Assembly (NCBI GenBank): GCA_003216195.1
Contig: QCJF01000005.1
Location: forward strand, 1-64,000
Direction: 5' to 3'
From: Pelagibacteraceae bacterium AG-404-P08
GTDB lineage: Bacteria > Pseudomonadota > Alphaproteobacteria > HIMB59
Length of the DNA stretch: 64,000 nucleotides
Below the pieces are notes generated by a model that searched no databases, had not been told where the DNA came from, and saw only the letters and a list, made by a program, of their open reading frames with translations. Below are positions 40,989 to 48,990 of the stretch, one piece after another. Each line of letters begins with the position of its first letter. The stretch's first letter is position 1. The position numbers and the translations under genes were made by a program.

Positions 40989-41082
40989 CTACTTAATTAA
41001 TACTGAAATCATTAAAATTTAACCTGTAAGTAAGTCAACAATACGAATTGTCTCTGTTAATAATTTAAAAAAATCCTTGAAA

Positions 41083-41727
41083 TTATTTGCTTTTAAAGAA
41101 CTGTTTATACAAAATGTAGGCAGCAAACATTCCAATAACTTGACAACTAATAAAAAATATTACAGTGGAGGGATTAATACCCGTAAATGACTCAGTAAAC
41201 ATTCTAGCAATTGTTACAGCCGGATTTGCAAAACTTGTAGATGATGTAAATATAAGAGCTGCTGTAATATAAATACCAACATTAAATGAAACTACATTTT
41301 TACCATCTGCTCTAGATAAAAGTATGACCAATAATAATCCAGTTGCAGCAAAAAATTCGGAAATATATATATTTACCCCACTTCTTATATTTGAAGAAAT
41401 CTCAATTACATTTAATCCAAAAATATAATTAGCAAAAAGTGTGCCTAGTACAGCTGCAATGATTTGTATTAGTATATAAAGAAATAAATCCCTAGAACTC
41501 AATTCTTTTTGTAAGAAAAATATAATTGAAACAATAGGATTAAAATGAGCTCCAGAAAAATTTGCAAATATTCTAATTATAAAAATTAGCGTGAAACCTA
41601 TTACAACAGCATGACTAAATAAAATTACCATTTGATCATTCGTATATTGCTGTCCTGCTATGCCAGATCCAACAATTGATACTAATAAAATAAATGTGCC
41701 TATAAATTCAGATATGTATTTTTGCAT
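41083..41727 (-). CDS. MIP-family aquaporin
   Basis: A 214-residue channel with six membrane segments and two half-helix motifs: an NPI variant in GAHFNPIVSIIF and NPA in FANPAVTIARM, the latter with the pore arginine. The start EFIGTFILLVSIVGSGIAG is typical of the family. It could conduct water, glycerol or hydrogen peroxide. About 100 bp separate it from katG on the same strand, so a peroxide-linked role is possible but unproven. Confidence 0.88.
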   Translation of the reverse strand: MQKYISEFIGTFILLVSIVGSGIAGQQYTNDQMVILFSHAVVIGFTLIFIIRIFANFSGAHFNPIVSIIFFLQKELSSRDLFLYILIQIIAAVLGTLFANYIFGLNVIEISSNIRSGVNIYISEFFAATGLLLVILLSRADGKNVVSFNVGIYITAALIFTSSTSFANPAVTIARMFTESFTGINPSTVIFFISCQVIGMFAAYILYKQFFKSK

Positions 41728-41766
41728 TTTTAAAGTCTTAATGTATCATTGCTAAGTTTTAAAGAA

Positions 41767-42072
41767 ATGTATTATGAATTTTTAGTTACATACCTTGATG
41801 CACCATTTCTATTGCTATCTGCTGTAACCACTGGTTTGATAATTCGTATTTTTTATAAACAGTATATGAATACTAAGCTACCAATGAGGGTAGTTATTTC
41901 TATAGCTCTTTTTCTTATTAATGCGATTATTTTAGTTCCTGGAATTGTCTTTTTATATAGATGGGTAATGTTATGTGGTTTTTACCAACCAAGCGGCGTT
42001 TTTGAAACAGGGTATGGTTGTAGTGGGGACGTTTTTAGTCTACTTGCTCCAGGGCTTTTTTTACTTTCGTAA
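41767..42072 (+). CDS. Small integral membrane protein of unknown function
   Basis: About 101 residues from the ATG at 41767 (a TTG six codons upstream is a possible earlier start). Three hydrophobic segments are visible (PFLLLSAVTTGLII, VVISIALFLINAIILVPG and SLLAPGLFLLS). The loop carries two cysteines (MLCGFYQ, GYGCSGD). The 3' end overlaps the convergent aminotransferase by 38 bases. I do not recognise the family. Confidence 0.55.
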   Translation: MYYEFLVTYLDAPFLLLSAVTTGLIIRIFYKQYMNTKLPMRVVISIALFLINAIILVPGIVFLYRWVMLCGFYQPSGVFETGYGCSGDVFSLLAPGLFLLS

Positions 42073-43348
42073 ACATTTCATCGACCTGATTTTCGTTGAT
42101 TATTAAAGGTGGAGAAAAAGCAAGCGTATCTCCGTTAGCTCTTACCATTAAGCCAAGATCCCAAGCTTTTTTCATAGCTTCAAACCCTCTTGCACCAACA
42201 GCGTTACCTTTAGGCTCTAATTCGAGTGCAGCAATCACTCCCAAATTTCTAATATCGATGATATGTTTTGTTCCCTTCAAGCTATGTGCGGCTTCTTCAA
42301 TAATAGGAGCCATATGAGCAGCATTATCAAACAATCCCTCTTCTTGATAAATATCAAGTGTTGCTAAGGCTGCTGCGCAAGCAACAGGATGACCAGAGTA
42401 AGTATATCCATGAAATAATTCTATTGGAGCATCCGCATTTTCCATCATTGACTCATATATAAAGTCTTGAACTATGGTTGCACCCATAGGGATGGTGGCA
42501 TTTGTAATACCTTTTGCACATGAAATAATATCCGGTGTTACACCAAAAAACTCAGATCCAGTTGCTTTTCCCATACGGCCAAAAGCAGTTACGACTTCAT
42601 CAAAAATTAATAAAATGTCATATTTTGTGCAGAGCTCTCTTAATCTTTTTAAGTATCCTTTAGGCGGAGGCAGTGCACCAGTTGATCCAGCAATTGGCTC
42701 AACAATTACAGCTGCAATAGTTGATGCATCATGCAATTGAACAAGACGCTCTAAATCATCGGCAAGTTCTGCTCCATGTTGAGGTTCACCTTTTGAAAAA
42801 GCATTTAATTTTAAATTGTGGGTATGGCGTAAATGGTCAACACCATTTAGCATTGATCCGAAGTACATTCTATTTTTTACCATACCACCTACGCTTATTC
42901 CTCCAAAGCCCACACCATGATAACCTCTTTCGCGACCTATTAATCTAGTTTTAGATGAGTGTCCGCGTGCACGTTGATAAGCTAGCGCAATTTTCAATGC
43001 ACTATCTACTGCTTCAGATCCTGAATTAGAAAAGAAAACATGATTCATTCCTTCAGGAAAAATCTCTGCTAAACGATTAGCTAGTTCAAATTGTTTTGGA
43101 TGTCCAAATTGAAAAGGTGGAGAGTAATCAAGATTTTCAATTTGTTTATTTACAGCTTCTTGAATTTTTTTTCTACCATGACCAGCGTTTACACACCAAA
43201 GCCCTGCAGTGCCATCTAAAATTTCTCGATTATCGTCACTAATAAAATGCATATCTTTAGCACCGACTATAATTCTTGGATCTTTCTTAAATACTTTGTT
43301 AGGAGTGAAAGGCATCCACAGCGGTTCTAAATTATTTGGCTTATTCAT
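42035..43348 (-). CDS. Omega-amino acid--pyruvate class III aminotransferase
   Basis: A 437-residue PLP-dependent class III transaminase. Family features are LWMPFTPNKVFKKDPR, DGTAGLWCVNAGHGR, FSNSGSEAVDSALK, IFDEVVTAFGRMG and the lysine in ISCAKGITNA. The N-terminal WMPFT motif and GLWCVNAGHGR are typical of beta-alanine/omega-amino acid:pyruvate transaminases; taurine or polyamine-derived substrates are alternatives. It follows a 27-residue peptide gene and a hairpin on the same strand, and a good ribosome binding site (CAGGAGAG) precedes its ATG. Confidence 0.9.
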   Translation of the reverse strand: MNKPNNLEPLWMPFTPNKVFKKDPRIIVGAKDMHFISDDNREILDGTAGLWCVNAGHGRKKIQEAVNKQIENLDYSPPFQFGHPKQFELANRLAEIFPEGMNHVFFSNSGSEAVDSALKIALAYQRARGHSSKTRLIGRERGYHGVGFGGISVGGMVKNRMYFGSMLNGVDHLRHTHNLKLNAFSKGEPQHGAELADDLERLVQLHDASTIAAVIVEPIAGSTGALPPPKGYLKRLRELCTKYDILLIFDEVVTAFGRMGKATGSEFFGVTPDIISCAKGITNATIPMGATIVQDFIYESMMENADAPIELFHGYTYSGHPVACAAALATLDIYQEEGLFDNAAHMAPIIEEAAHSLKGTKHIIDIRNLGVIAALELEPKGNAVGARGFEAMKKAWDLGLMVRANGDTLAFSPPLIINENQVDEMFTKVKKALEQVD

Positions 43349-43433
43349 TTTCTCTCCTGATTTTAATAAAGATACATTATTCCCTCACAATTGCTTCAGC
43401 AAGGGTAATAATGTCATCTTTTAGGGTGGGGAG

Positions 43434-43455
43434 AGGGCAGCGTGGACTGCCCTCA
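43434..43455 (-). terminator. GC-rich hairpin between small peptide gene and aminotransferase
   Basis: GAGGGCAG (43434-43441) and CTGCCCTC (43448-43455) form a perfect 8-bp stem with a six-base loop, conspicuous in this AT-rich DNA. It follows the 27-residue peptide gene by eight bases on the minus strand. The usual T tract is weak, so partial termination or a processing site before the aminotransferase is possible. Confidence 0.5.
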
Positions 43456-43462
43456 TAACAAT

Positions 43463-43546
43463 CACATTTTTGATCCGATGAAACCTGCTATGAACCAAAT
43501 AATCATAACTATAAAGGGGTAGTGTCCTGTAAACATATCTGCCATT
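43463..43546 (-). CDS. 27-residue single-span membrane peptide
   Basis: A very short ORF with an unusually strong Shine-Dalgarno (GGAGGT, six bases before the ATG). The product MADMFTGHYPFIVMII plus WFIAGFIGSKM is one transmembrane helix of about 17 residues with a short polar head and a basic tail. The ribosome binding site, hydrophobic profile and following hairpin together support a real gene. Function is unknown; such peptides often bind or stabilise a larger membrane complex. The rest of the 386-bp gap between the aminotransferase and pncC holds the hairpin, a palindrome and promoter-like AT-rich DNA. Confidence 0.6.
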
Positions 43547-43591
43547 TAAACCTCCATGATTCCTTTAATTAGGTTATAGGATTTCATTGTA

Positions 43592-43610
43592 ATATGCAAT
43601 ATTTGCATAT
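43592..43610. promoter_or_regulatory. Palindrome upstream of the membrane peptide and pncC
   Basis: ATATGCAA and TTGCATAT flank a TAT centre, giving perfect 8-bp half sites. It lies 46 bp upstream of the peptide gene start and 125 bp upstream of pncC, a suitable operator position for either. The regulator is unknown. Confidence 0.45.
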
Positions 43611-43734
43611 GTATAGACAAATTTTGTTAATTTATCCACATTTATTGTAAATTATGGGGATTAATTATGCATTTTTTTTATACCAATAAGCACCATTGTT
43701 ATTTCTTCGTCCTTATAATAAGTATAACTAGCTT

Positions 43735-44214
43735 ATGAGCGTTGTTTCGAAAACAATCAAATATTTACTCGATAAAAACATATCAGTTTCAACAGCAGAA
43801 TCTTGTACTGGTGGTTTGCTTGCAGCAGAATTTACAGCTGTGTCTGGTATATCTAAAATTTATAAAACTGGTTTGATAACATATTCAAATGACTCAAAAA
43901 TTAAAAATCTCAAAGTCAAACCAAGTACTATCAAAAGGTACGGTGCAGTCAGCCGTCAAGTATGTGCTCAAATGTGTTTACATTTGCACAAAATTTCCAA
44001 AAGTCAGCTAACATTTTCAACAACAGGTGTAGCTGGTCCAAACGGTGGTACTAAATTAAAACCTGTAGGTTTAGTTTTTATCGGATTATATTTTAAAAAA
44101 AATATTTATATCGAACAATTAAATTTCAATCCAAAACTTTCTAGAATTCAAATTCAAAAAGGCACAGTGAAAGAATGTTTTCACATGTTAAATAATATTA
44201 TAGATGAGCTATAA
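43735..44214 (+). CDS. pncC: Nicotinamide-nucleotide amidohydrolase (CinA C-terminal domain)
   Basis: A 159-residue stand-alone CinA C-terminal domain. STAESCTGGLLAAEFTAVSG and FSTTGVAGPNGG with PVGLVFIGLY are characteristic. It deamidates nicotinamide mononucleotide to nicotinate mononucleotide, recycling the NMN released by DNA ligase, and its product is the substrate of NadD. It overlaps the helicase gene by 11 bases. Confidence 0.92.
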   Translation: MSVVSKTIKYLLDKNISVSTAESCTGGLLAAEFTAVSGISKIYKTGLITYSNDSKIKNLKVKPSTIKRYGAVSRQVCAQMCLHLHKISKSQLTFSTTGVAGPNGGTKLKPVGLVFIGLYFKKNIYIEQLNFNPKLSRIQIQKGTVKECFHMLNNIIDEL

Positions 44215-45505
44215 GCGAAATTATAATAGTTTACTACCTGATGATTTCGAGCTCAGTAAAGAATTTGAAAATATCATTGAGCAACTAGAAAGCACAAAAG
44301 ATCATTTTTATATTACTGGTAAAGCAGGTAGTGGTAAGTCTACACTATTGGCCTACTTTCGATCTATAACAAAGAAGAATACAGTTGTTCTTGCTCCAAC
44401 AGGAGTTGCTGCAATTCGAGTTAAAGGACAAACTATTCACTCATTTTTTGGTTTTCCACCAAAGGTTATTCAAACACGACATATAAAAAAAGTAAGACAA
44501 ATCGAAATTCTTCAAAATTTGGAAACATTAATTATTGATGAGATATCTATGGTTCGTGCTGATGTTTTTGATGCGATTGATTATAGCCTTCGTGTTCATA
44601 GAAAAAAACTTACACAACCATTTGGCGGAGTTCAGTTAATAGTTTTTGGGGATTTATTTCAACTACCACCAGTTGTGAATATGGATGAGTCAGGACTTCT
44701 ACAGCGCATTTATCCTAAAGGTCATTTCTTCTTTCACTCAAATATTTTCCAAGACGCACAATTTAAAACACTTGAACTACATAATATTTATCGACAAAAA
44801 GATGACCATTTTATTCATTTGCTTAACTCTGTAAGAGATGGCTCAATTACTCACACGCAGATCGAGAATATAAACGACTCTTTAACTGATCACATTGAGA
44901 TGGATGAAGGTAAAATCATACTTACTACAACTAATGCTCGAGCGAGTAGCATTAATCAAAAATATTTAAGCCAGCTAAATCAGGAGGAGTTTTCTTACAG
45001 GGGACAAGCTACTGGCCAATTTTATAAAGAATTATTTCCCACCGATGAAATCTTAAAATTAAAAAAAGGAGCCCAAGTAATTATGATTAAAAATGATCCT
45101 GAAAAAAGGTGGGTTAATGGATCCATTGGTATAATTCATGATATCGCTCAAAAAAAAATAAAAGTAAAAATCAATAATAAAATATATGAGGTTAAAAAAG
45201 AAAAATGGGATCGTATTCAATATACCTATGATGATGATCAACAAGAAGTTCAAGAGGAAATAACAGGATCTTTCAAACAGTATCCAATGAGATTAGCTTG
45301 GGCAATTACAATTCATAAAAGCCAGGGACAAACATTTGAAAAAGTTATTATAGATATGAGTCAAGGTTCTTTTGCTCCAGGACAACTTTATGTTGCACTA
45401 AGTAGATGTATAAGTTTGGAAGGTATAGAGCTGCTAAGACCTATTAAAAAATCAGATATCATTGTTAACAATCAATTGATAGGTTTCCAAGACAGATTAA
45501 TTTAA
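44204..45505 (+). CDS. PIF1/RRM3-like superfamily 1 helicase
   Basis: A 433-residue ATPase. Walker A is ITGKAGSGKSTLL, followed by VVLAPTGVAAIRVKGQTIHSFF (motif Ia), the IIDEISMVRADVFD Walker B, VFGDLFQLPPV, and the C-terminal AWAITIHKSQGQTFEKV and LYVALSRC motifs. This is the PIF1-like or RecD2-related group that unwinds DNA, often at structured or stalled sites. It is translationally coupled to pncC. Two bases after the stop a small ORF starts. Confidence 0.88.
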   Translation: MSYKRNYNSLLPDDFELSKEFENIIEQLESTKDHFYITGKAGSGKSTLLAYFRSITKKNTVVLAPTGVAAIRVKGQTIHSFFGFPPKVIQTRHIKKVRQIEILQNLETLIIDEISMVRADVFDAIDYSLRVHRKKLTQPFGGVQLIVFGDLFQLPPVVNMDESGLLQRIYPKGHFFFHSNIFQDAQFKTLELHNIYRQKDDHFIHLLNSVRDGSITHTQIENINDSLTDHIEMDEGKIILTTTNARASSINQKYLSQLNQEEFSYRGQATGQFYKELFPTDEILKLKKGAQVIMIKNDPEKRWVNGSIGIIHDIAQKKIKVKINNKIYEVKKEKWDRIQYTYDDDQQEVQEEITGSFKQYPMRLAWAITIHKSQGQTFEKVIIDMSQGSFAPGQLYVALSRCISLEGIELLRPIKKSDIIVNNQLIGFQDRLI

Positions 45506-45506
45506 G

Positions 45507-45680
45507 ATGAGTAAAAAAATATTATATAGTATTGCAGTCTTTGGCATTATAGGTTTAGGCCTATATATTTCTTCGACATTTGAATACCATGAATACTATG
45601 AGGAATGTGAAAAACAAAGCAACACTCAAGGAGGTATAGAGTCTTGTGTTGATTTTATGATAGAGGAAGCAAAAAAATGA
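45507..45680 (+). CDS. 57-residue membrane-anchored small protein with a cysteine pair
   Basis: A short ORF between the helicase and alaX, overlapping alaX in an ATGA. A basic start (MSKKILYS) leads into one hydrophobic segment (IAVFGIIGLGLYISS), followed by a polar, acidic outer part containing two cysteines (YYEECEKQ and IESCVDF) 14 residues apart, which could form a disulfide in the periplasm. The tight coupling supports translation. No family recognised. Confidence 0.6.
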   Translation: MSKKILYSIAVFGIIGLGLYISSTFEYHEYYEECEKQSNTQGGIESCVDFMIEEAKK

Positions 45681-46360
45681 TTTATCTCAAAGATAGTTAT
45701 ACAAAGAGCTTTGAAGAAAAAATTTTATTAGTCGAGGGTGACAAAATCATTACTCAAGATAGTTCTTTTTATGCTCAAAGTGGTGGGCAACCCGGAGACA
45801 AGGGAGTACTTGAAATTAATGATAAAAAATTCAATGTTATCAACACAGTTAAACATGAGTTAGGTATTGCCCATGTTGTTGACTCAGAAAATCTAAATCT
45901 ATCTGGGCAAATAAAAGGCCATATTGATTGGGATCATCGATATCGCTTAATGAAAATGCACACCACAATGCACTTAATGTGTGCAGCATTACCTTATTAT
46001 GTTACAGGAGGATCAATTGGTTTAGAAAAAAGTAGGATTGATTTTGATTTAGGTGAAGAAACATTTGAATTTGAAACTTTAAATAAAATCATTAATGAAT
46101 TTATTCAACAATCTCATTCTATTTCTTATCAGTGGATAACAAATGATGAGCTAGATCAAAAACCTGAGCTAGTGCGAACCTTGTCAGTTAAACCGCCAAG
46201 AACAAATGATAAAATTCGCCTTGTTAAAATAGGAGATATTGATTTACAACCGTGTGGGGGAACTCACGTAGCAAATACAAATGAAATTGGCGAATTCAAA
46301 TTTATGAAGTATGAGAGTAAAGGAAAAATGAATAAACGTGTTCAGTTTACTCTCATATAA
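45677..46360 (+). CDS. alaX: Alanyl-tRNA editing protein
   Basis: A 227-residue AlaXp-type trans-editing hydrolase that clears Ser or Gly wrongly attached to tRNA-Ala. The zinc-binding HxxxH in MHTTMHLMC and the CGGTHVANTNEIG motif match the AlaRS editing domain, and YAQSGGQPGDKG marks its N-terminal barrel. No AlaRS catalytic domain is present. It is coupled at both ends to neighbouring genes. Confidence 0.92.
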   Translation: MIYLKDSYTKSFEEKILLVEGDKIITQDSSFYAQSGGQPGDKGVLEINDKKFNVINTVKHELGIAHVVDSENLNLSGQIKGHIDWDHRYRLMKMHTTMHLMCAALPYYVTGGSIGLEKSRIDFDLGEETFEFETLNKIINEFIQQSHSISYQWITNDELDQKPELVRTLSVKPPRTNDKIRLVKIGDIDLQPCGGTHVANTNEIGEFKFMKYESKGKMNKRVQFTLI

Positions 46361-47259
46361 TGCACAAAGCATCTTTTAAAGATTTTTTACTTTTATTTTT
46401 ATTAGCTGGTATATGGGGAAGTGCGTTCTTTAACATCAAAATTGCCTCAGAAAGCTATACACCAATGGCACTTGCCTTTGGTAGAATTTTTTTTGCTGCA
46501 ATAGTAATGCTTGTTTACTGTTGGATAAGAAAAATTTCAATTGAAGCATTTGGAGAGAATTGGTTATGGTACGCAACTATAGGATTTGTGAATTTAGTTC
46601 TCCCCTTTTTTTTTATTTCATTCGGCATATTAAAGGTTCAAAGTAATCTAGCAGCAATCTTGATGTCCACGGCACCTATTGCAGCAACAATCTTAGGGCA
46701 TTTATTTATTCAAAATGAAAAAATTAATCTTTTAAAATTTGTTGGAATATTAATAGGCTTTCTTGGTATCGTTTATTTATTTTCAGATAATATTCTAATC
46801 AATCAGTCAAATATCTTTTATGCTTTTATGGTAATCTTGGGTCCAGTTTGTTACACCATAGGTGGACTATTTTCACTCAAGCTAAAACATATTAAAAATG
46901 AAGTACTTACATCAAGTATTTTAATTTGGGCAGTTATTCTTTTATTACCAATTATGTTCATTTTTGAAAATCCAACAGAATTGAGACCCTCTCTTAATGC
47001 TACAATTTCTCTTCTGTATCTTGGTATTGTTGCGACAGCGATAGCTTGGTTAATGAGATTTTATATTCTTAAAAATAACGGCTTAGTTTTTCAATCACAA
47101 GTTGCCTACATCATTCCAATTTTTGGTTTGATATTTGGATATCTTTTTTTAAACGAAAAAATAACTTATAAAATTATTGTTGCCCTTATTGCTGTTTTAA
47201 TAAGCACTTACTTAATTGAAAAAAGTAAAAAAAATAAGATTACTGATAAACTATCTTGA
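46360..47259 (+). CDS. DMT superfamily (EamA) transporter
   Basis: A 299-residue protein with ten predicted membrane segments in two EamA repeats (first starting LLLFLLAGIWGSAFFNIKIA, second FYAFMVILGPVCYTIGGLF). Members export amino acids or other small metabolites. The start codon overlaps the alaX stop by one base. A short lysine-rich cytoplasmic tail ends the protein. The substrate is unknown. Confidence 0.88.
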   Translation: MHKASFKDFLLLFLLAGIWGSAFFNIKIASESYTPMALAFGRIFFAAIVMLVYCWIRKISIEAFGENWLWYATIGFVNLVLPFFFISFGILKVQSNLAAILMSTAPIAATILGHLFIQNEKINLLKFVGILIGFLGIVYLFSDNILINQSNIFYAFMVILGPVCYTIGGLFSLKLKHIKNEVLTSSILIWAVILLLPIMFIFENPTELRPSLNATISLLYLGIVATAIAWLMRFYILKNNGLVFQSQVAYIIPIFGLIFGYLFLNEKITYKIIVALIAVLISTYLIEKSKKNKITDKLS

Positions 47260-47296
47260 TGTTATTTGCTTATAATATACTGTACGCAATCTAATT

Positions 47297-48226
47297 ATGT
47301 CAGCAGAAATCTTAATTAAAATTGATAATTTAAAAAAAACTTTTCAAGGAGGTTTAGAAGCCCTTAAAGGAGTCAATTTAGAAATTCAAAGAGGTGAAAT
47401 TCTTGCACTTCTTGGTCCAAATGGTGCTGGAAAAACAACACTCATTAATGCCATATGTGGGATAGTTTTACCTACATCAGGAACAATTTCAGTTGATGGA
47501 TATGATGTTGTTAAAGATTTCCGAAAAACTCGATCGATGATTGGTCTTGTGCCTCAAGAACTCCATTTAGAAGCCTTTGAAAAAGTTTTTCAAAATGTCT
47601 CTTATACTAGAGGCCTATATGGTAAGAAAAAAGATCCTGCATACATAGAAAAAATTCTTAAAGATCTCAGCCTTTGGGATAAAAAGGATAGTAAGCTTCG
47701 AGAGCTCTCTGGTGGTATGAAGAAAAGAGCATTAATTGCAAAGGCATTGAGTCATGAACCAAAAATACTTTTTCTAGATGAGCCTACTGCTGGTGTTGAT
47801 ATTAATTTGCGAAGAGATATGTGGAGAGCAGTGAAAGAACTCAAAGAAAATGGTGTGACAATCATCCTTACTACTCATTATATTGAAGAAGCTGAGGCTA
47901 TTTCTGATCGTGTGTCTGTAATCAATAATGGCGAAATCATAATTACTGATAATAAGAATGATTTAATGCGAAAAATGGGTCAAAAAAATTTAACTATAGA
48001 ATTTCAAGAGCCTTTCAGTCAAATCCCATCTACTTTAGAGTCGTATAATTTAAAAATGAATAATAACAACTCTTTAACATACTCTTATGATTCTCACGGA
48101 TCTTCAACTGGTATTACCGCACTTCTTCAAGACATAAAGTTAGCTGGTCTTAAATTAAAAGATTTAAATTCCTCCCAGACATCGTTGGAGACGATATTTG
48201 AAAAACTTTTGGAGGAGAGTGTATGA
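47297..48226 (+). CDS. ABC-2 type exporter ATP-binding protein
   Basis: A 309-residue ABC ATPase: Walker A LLGPNGAGKTTLI, Q-loop GLVPQELHLE, signature LSGGMKKR, Walker B ILFLDEPTAGVD and switch region TTHYIEEAE. A C-terminal extension of about 80 residues follows, as in YadG/CcmA-type exporters. It overlaps the permease gene by four bases. Typical substrates of this class include polysaccharide intermediates, drugs or lipids; not determinable here. Confidence 0.93.
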   Translation: MSAEILIKIDNLKKTFQGGLEALKGVNLEIQRGEILALLGPNGAGKTTLINAICGIVLPTSGTISVDGYDVVKDFRKTRSMIGLVPQELHLEAFEKVFQNVSYTRGLYGKKKDPAYIEKILKDLSLWDKKDSKLRELSGGMKKRALIAKALSHEPKILFLDEPTAGVDINLRRDMWRAVKELKENGVTIILTTHYIEEAEAISDRVSVINNGEIIITDNKNDLMRKMGQKNLTIEFQEPFSQIPSTLESYNLKMNNNNSLTYSYDSHGSSTGITALLQDIKLAGLKLKDLNSSQTSLETIFEKLLEESV

Positions 48227-48984
48227 ACTGGACAGGCATAATGGCGATTTACTTGCATGAAATGGATCGAATGAGAAGAACAACTGTTCAAAGTATATTT
48301 TCTCCTGTGATATCATCCTCTCTTTATTTTGTAGTCTTCGGTGCTGCAATCGGCAGTCGCATCCCTGTGATTGAAGATATCTCTTATGGTTCTTTCATAG
48401 TGCCTGGTATGATAATGCTAGCTTTACTTACACAAAGTGTCTCAAACGCTTCCTCAGGTATTTTTTTTCCGAAGTTTCTTGGAACTATAAATGAAATATA
48501 TGCTGCCCCACTATCAACAACAGAGATTGTTATTGGTTTTGTTGGTGCGGCCACTACAAAATCAATAATTTTAGGAAGCTTAATATTAGCAACAGGGTTA
48601 TTTTTTGTTGAAATATATATTATGCATCCTTTTACTATGATTTTAATGCTCGTCTTAACATCTTTAACATTTAGCTTACTTGGTTTTCTCATAGGGATGT
48701 TGTCATCAAATTGGGAGGAACTATCAATATTTCCTACACTAATTTTATCTCCACTTGTATTTCTTGGCGGCTCGCTATATTCAATTAACTGGTTGCCAGA
48801 GTTTTGGCAGAACGTTTCTTTGGTAAATCCAGTTCTTTACTTAGTTAGTGGTTTTCGATGGAGTTTTTATGAAATGGCTGATGTAAGTATTACAACAAGT
48901 TTGATTATGATATTTACATTTTTAATCTTAAATATATCTGCAATTATTTATATTTTTTCAAAAGGCTTCAAAATTAAAGACTAG
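48223..48984 (+). CDS. ABC-2 type exporter permease
   Basis: A 253-residue ABC-2 membrane protein with six hydrophobic segments, the YadH-like GFVGAATTKSIILGS region and SPLVFLGGSLYSINWLP. It pairs with the overlapping ATPase gene to form a half-exporter dimer. The photolyase-family gene follows six bases later and may be co-transcribed. Confidence 0.92.
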   Translation: MNWTGIMAIYLHEMDRMRRTTVQSIFSPVISSSLYFVVFGAAIGSRIPVIEDISYGSFIVPGMIMLALLTQSVSNASSGIFFPKFLGTINEIYAAPLSTTEIVIGFVGAATTKSIILGSLILATGLFFVEIYIMHPFTMILMLVLTSLTFSLLGFLIGMLSSNWEELSIFPTLILSPLVFLGGSLYSINWLPEFWQNVSLVNPVLYLVSGFRWSFYEMADVSITTSLIMIFTFLILNISAIIYIFSKGFKIKD

Positions 48985-48990
48985 TAACAG

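Noticed and set aside
43632..43640. TTATCCACA upstream of pncC considered as part of an origin
   Set aside because: A single box with no cluster; expected by chance in AT-rich DNA of this length.
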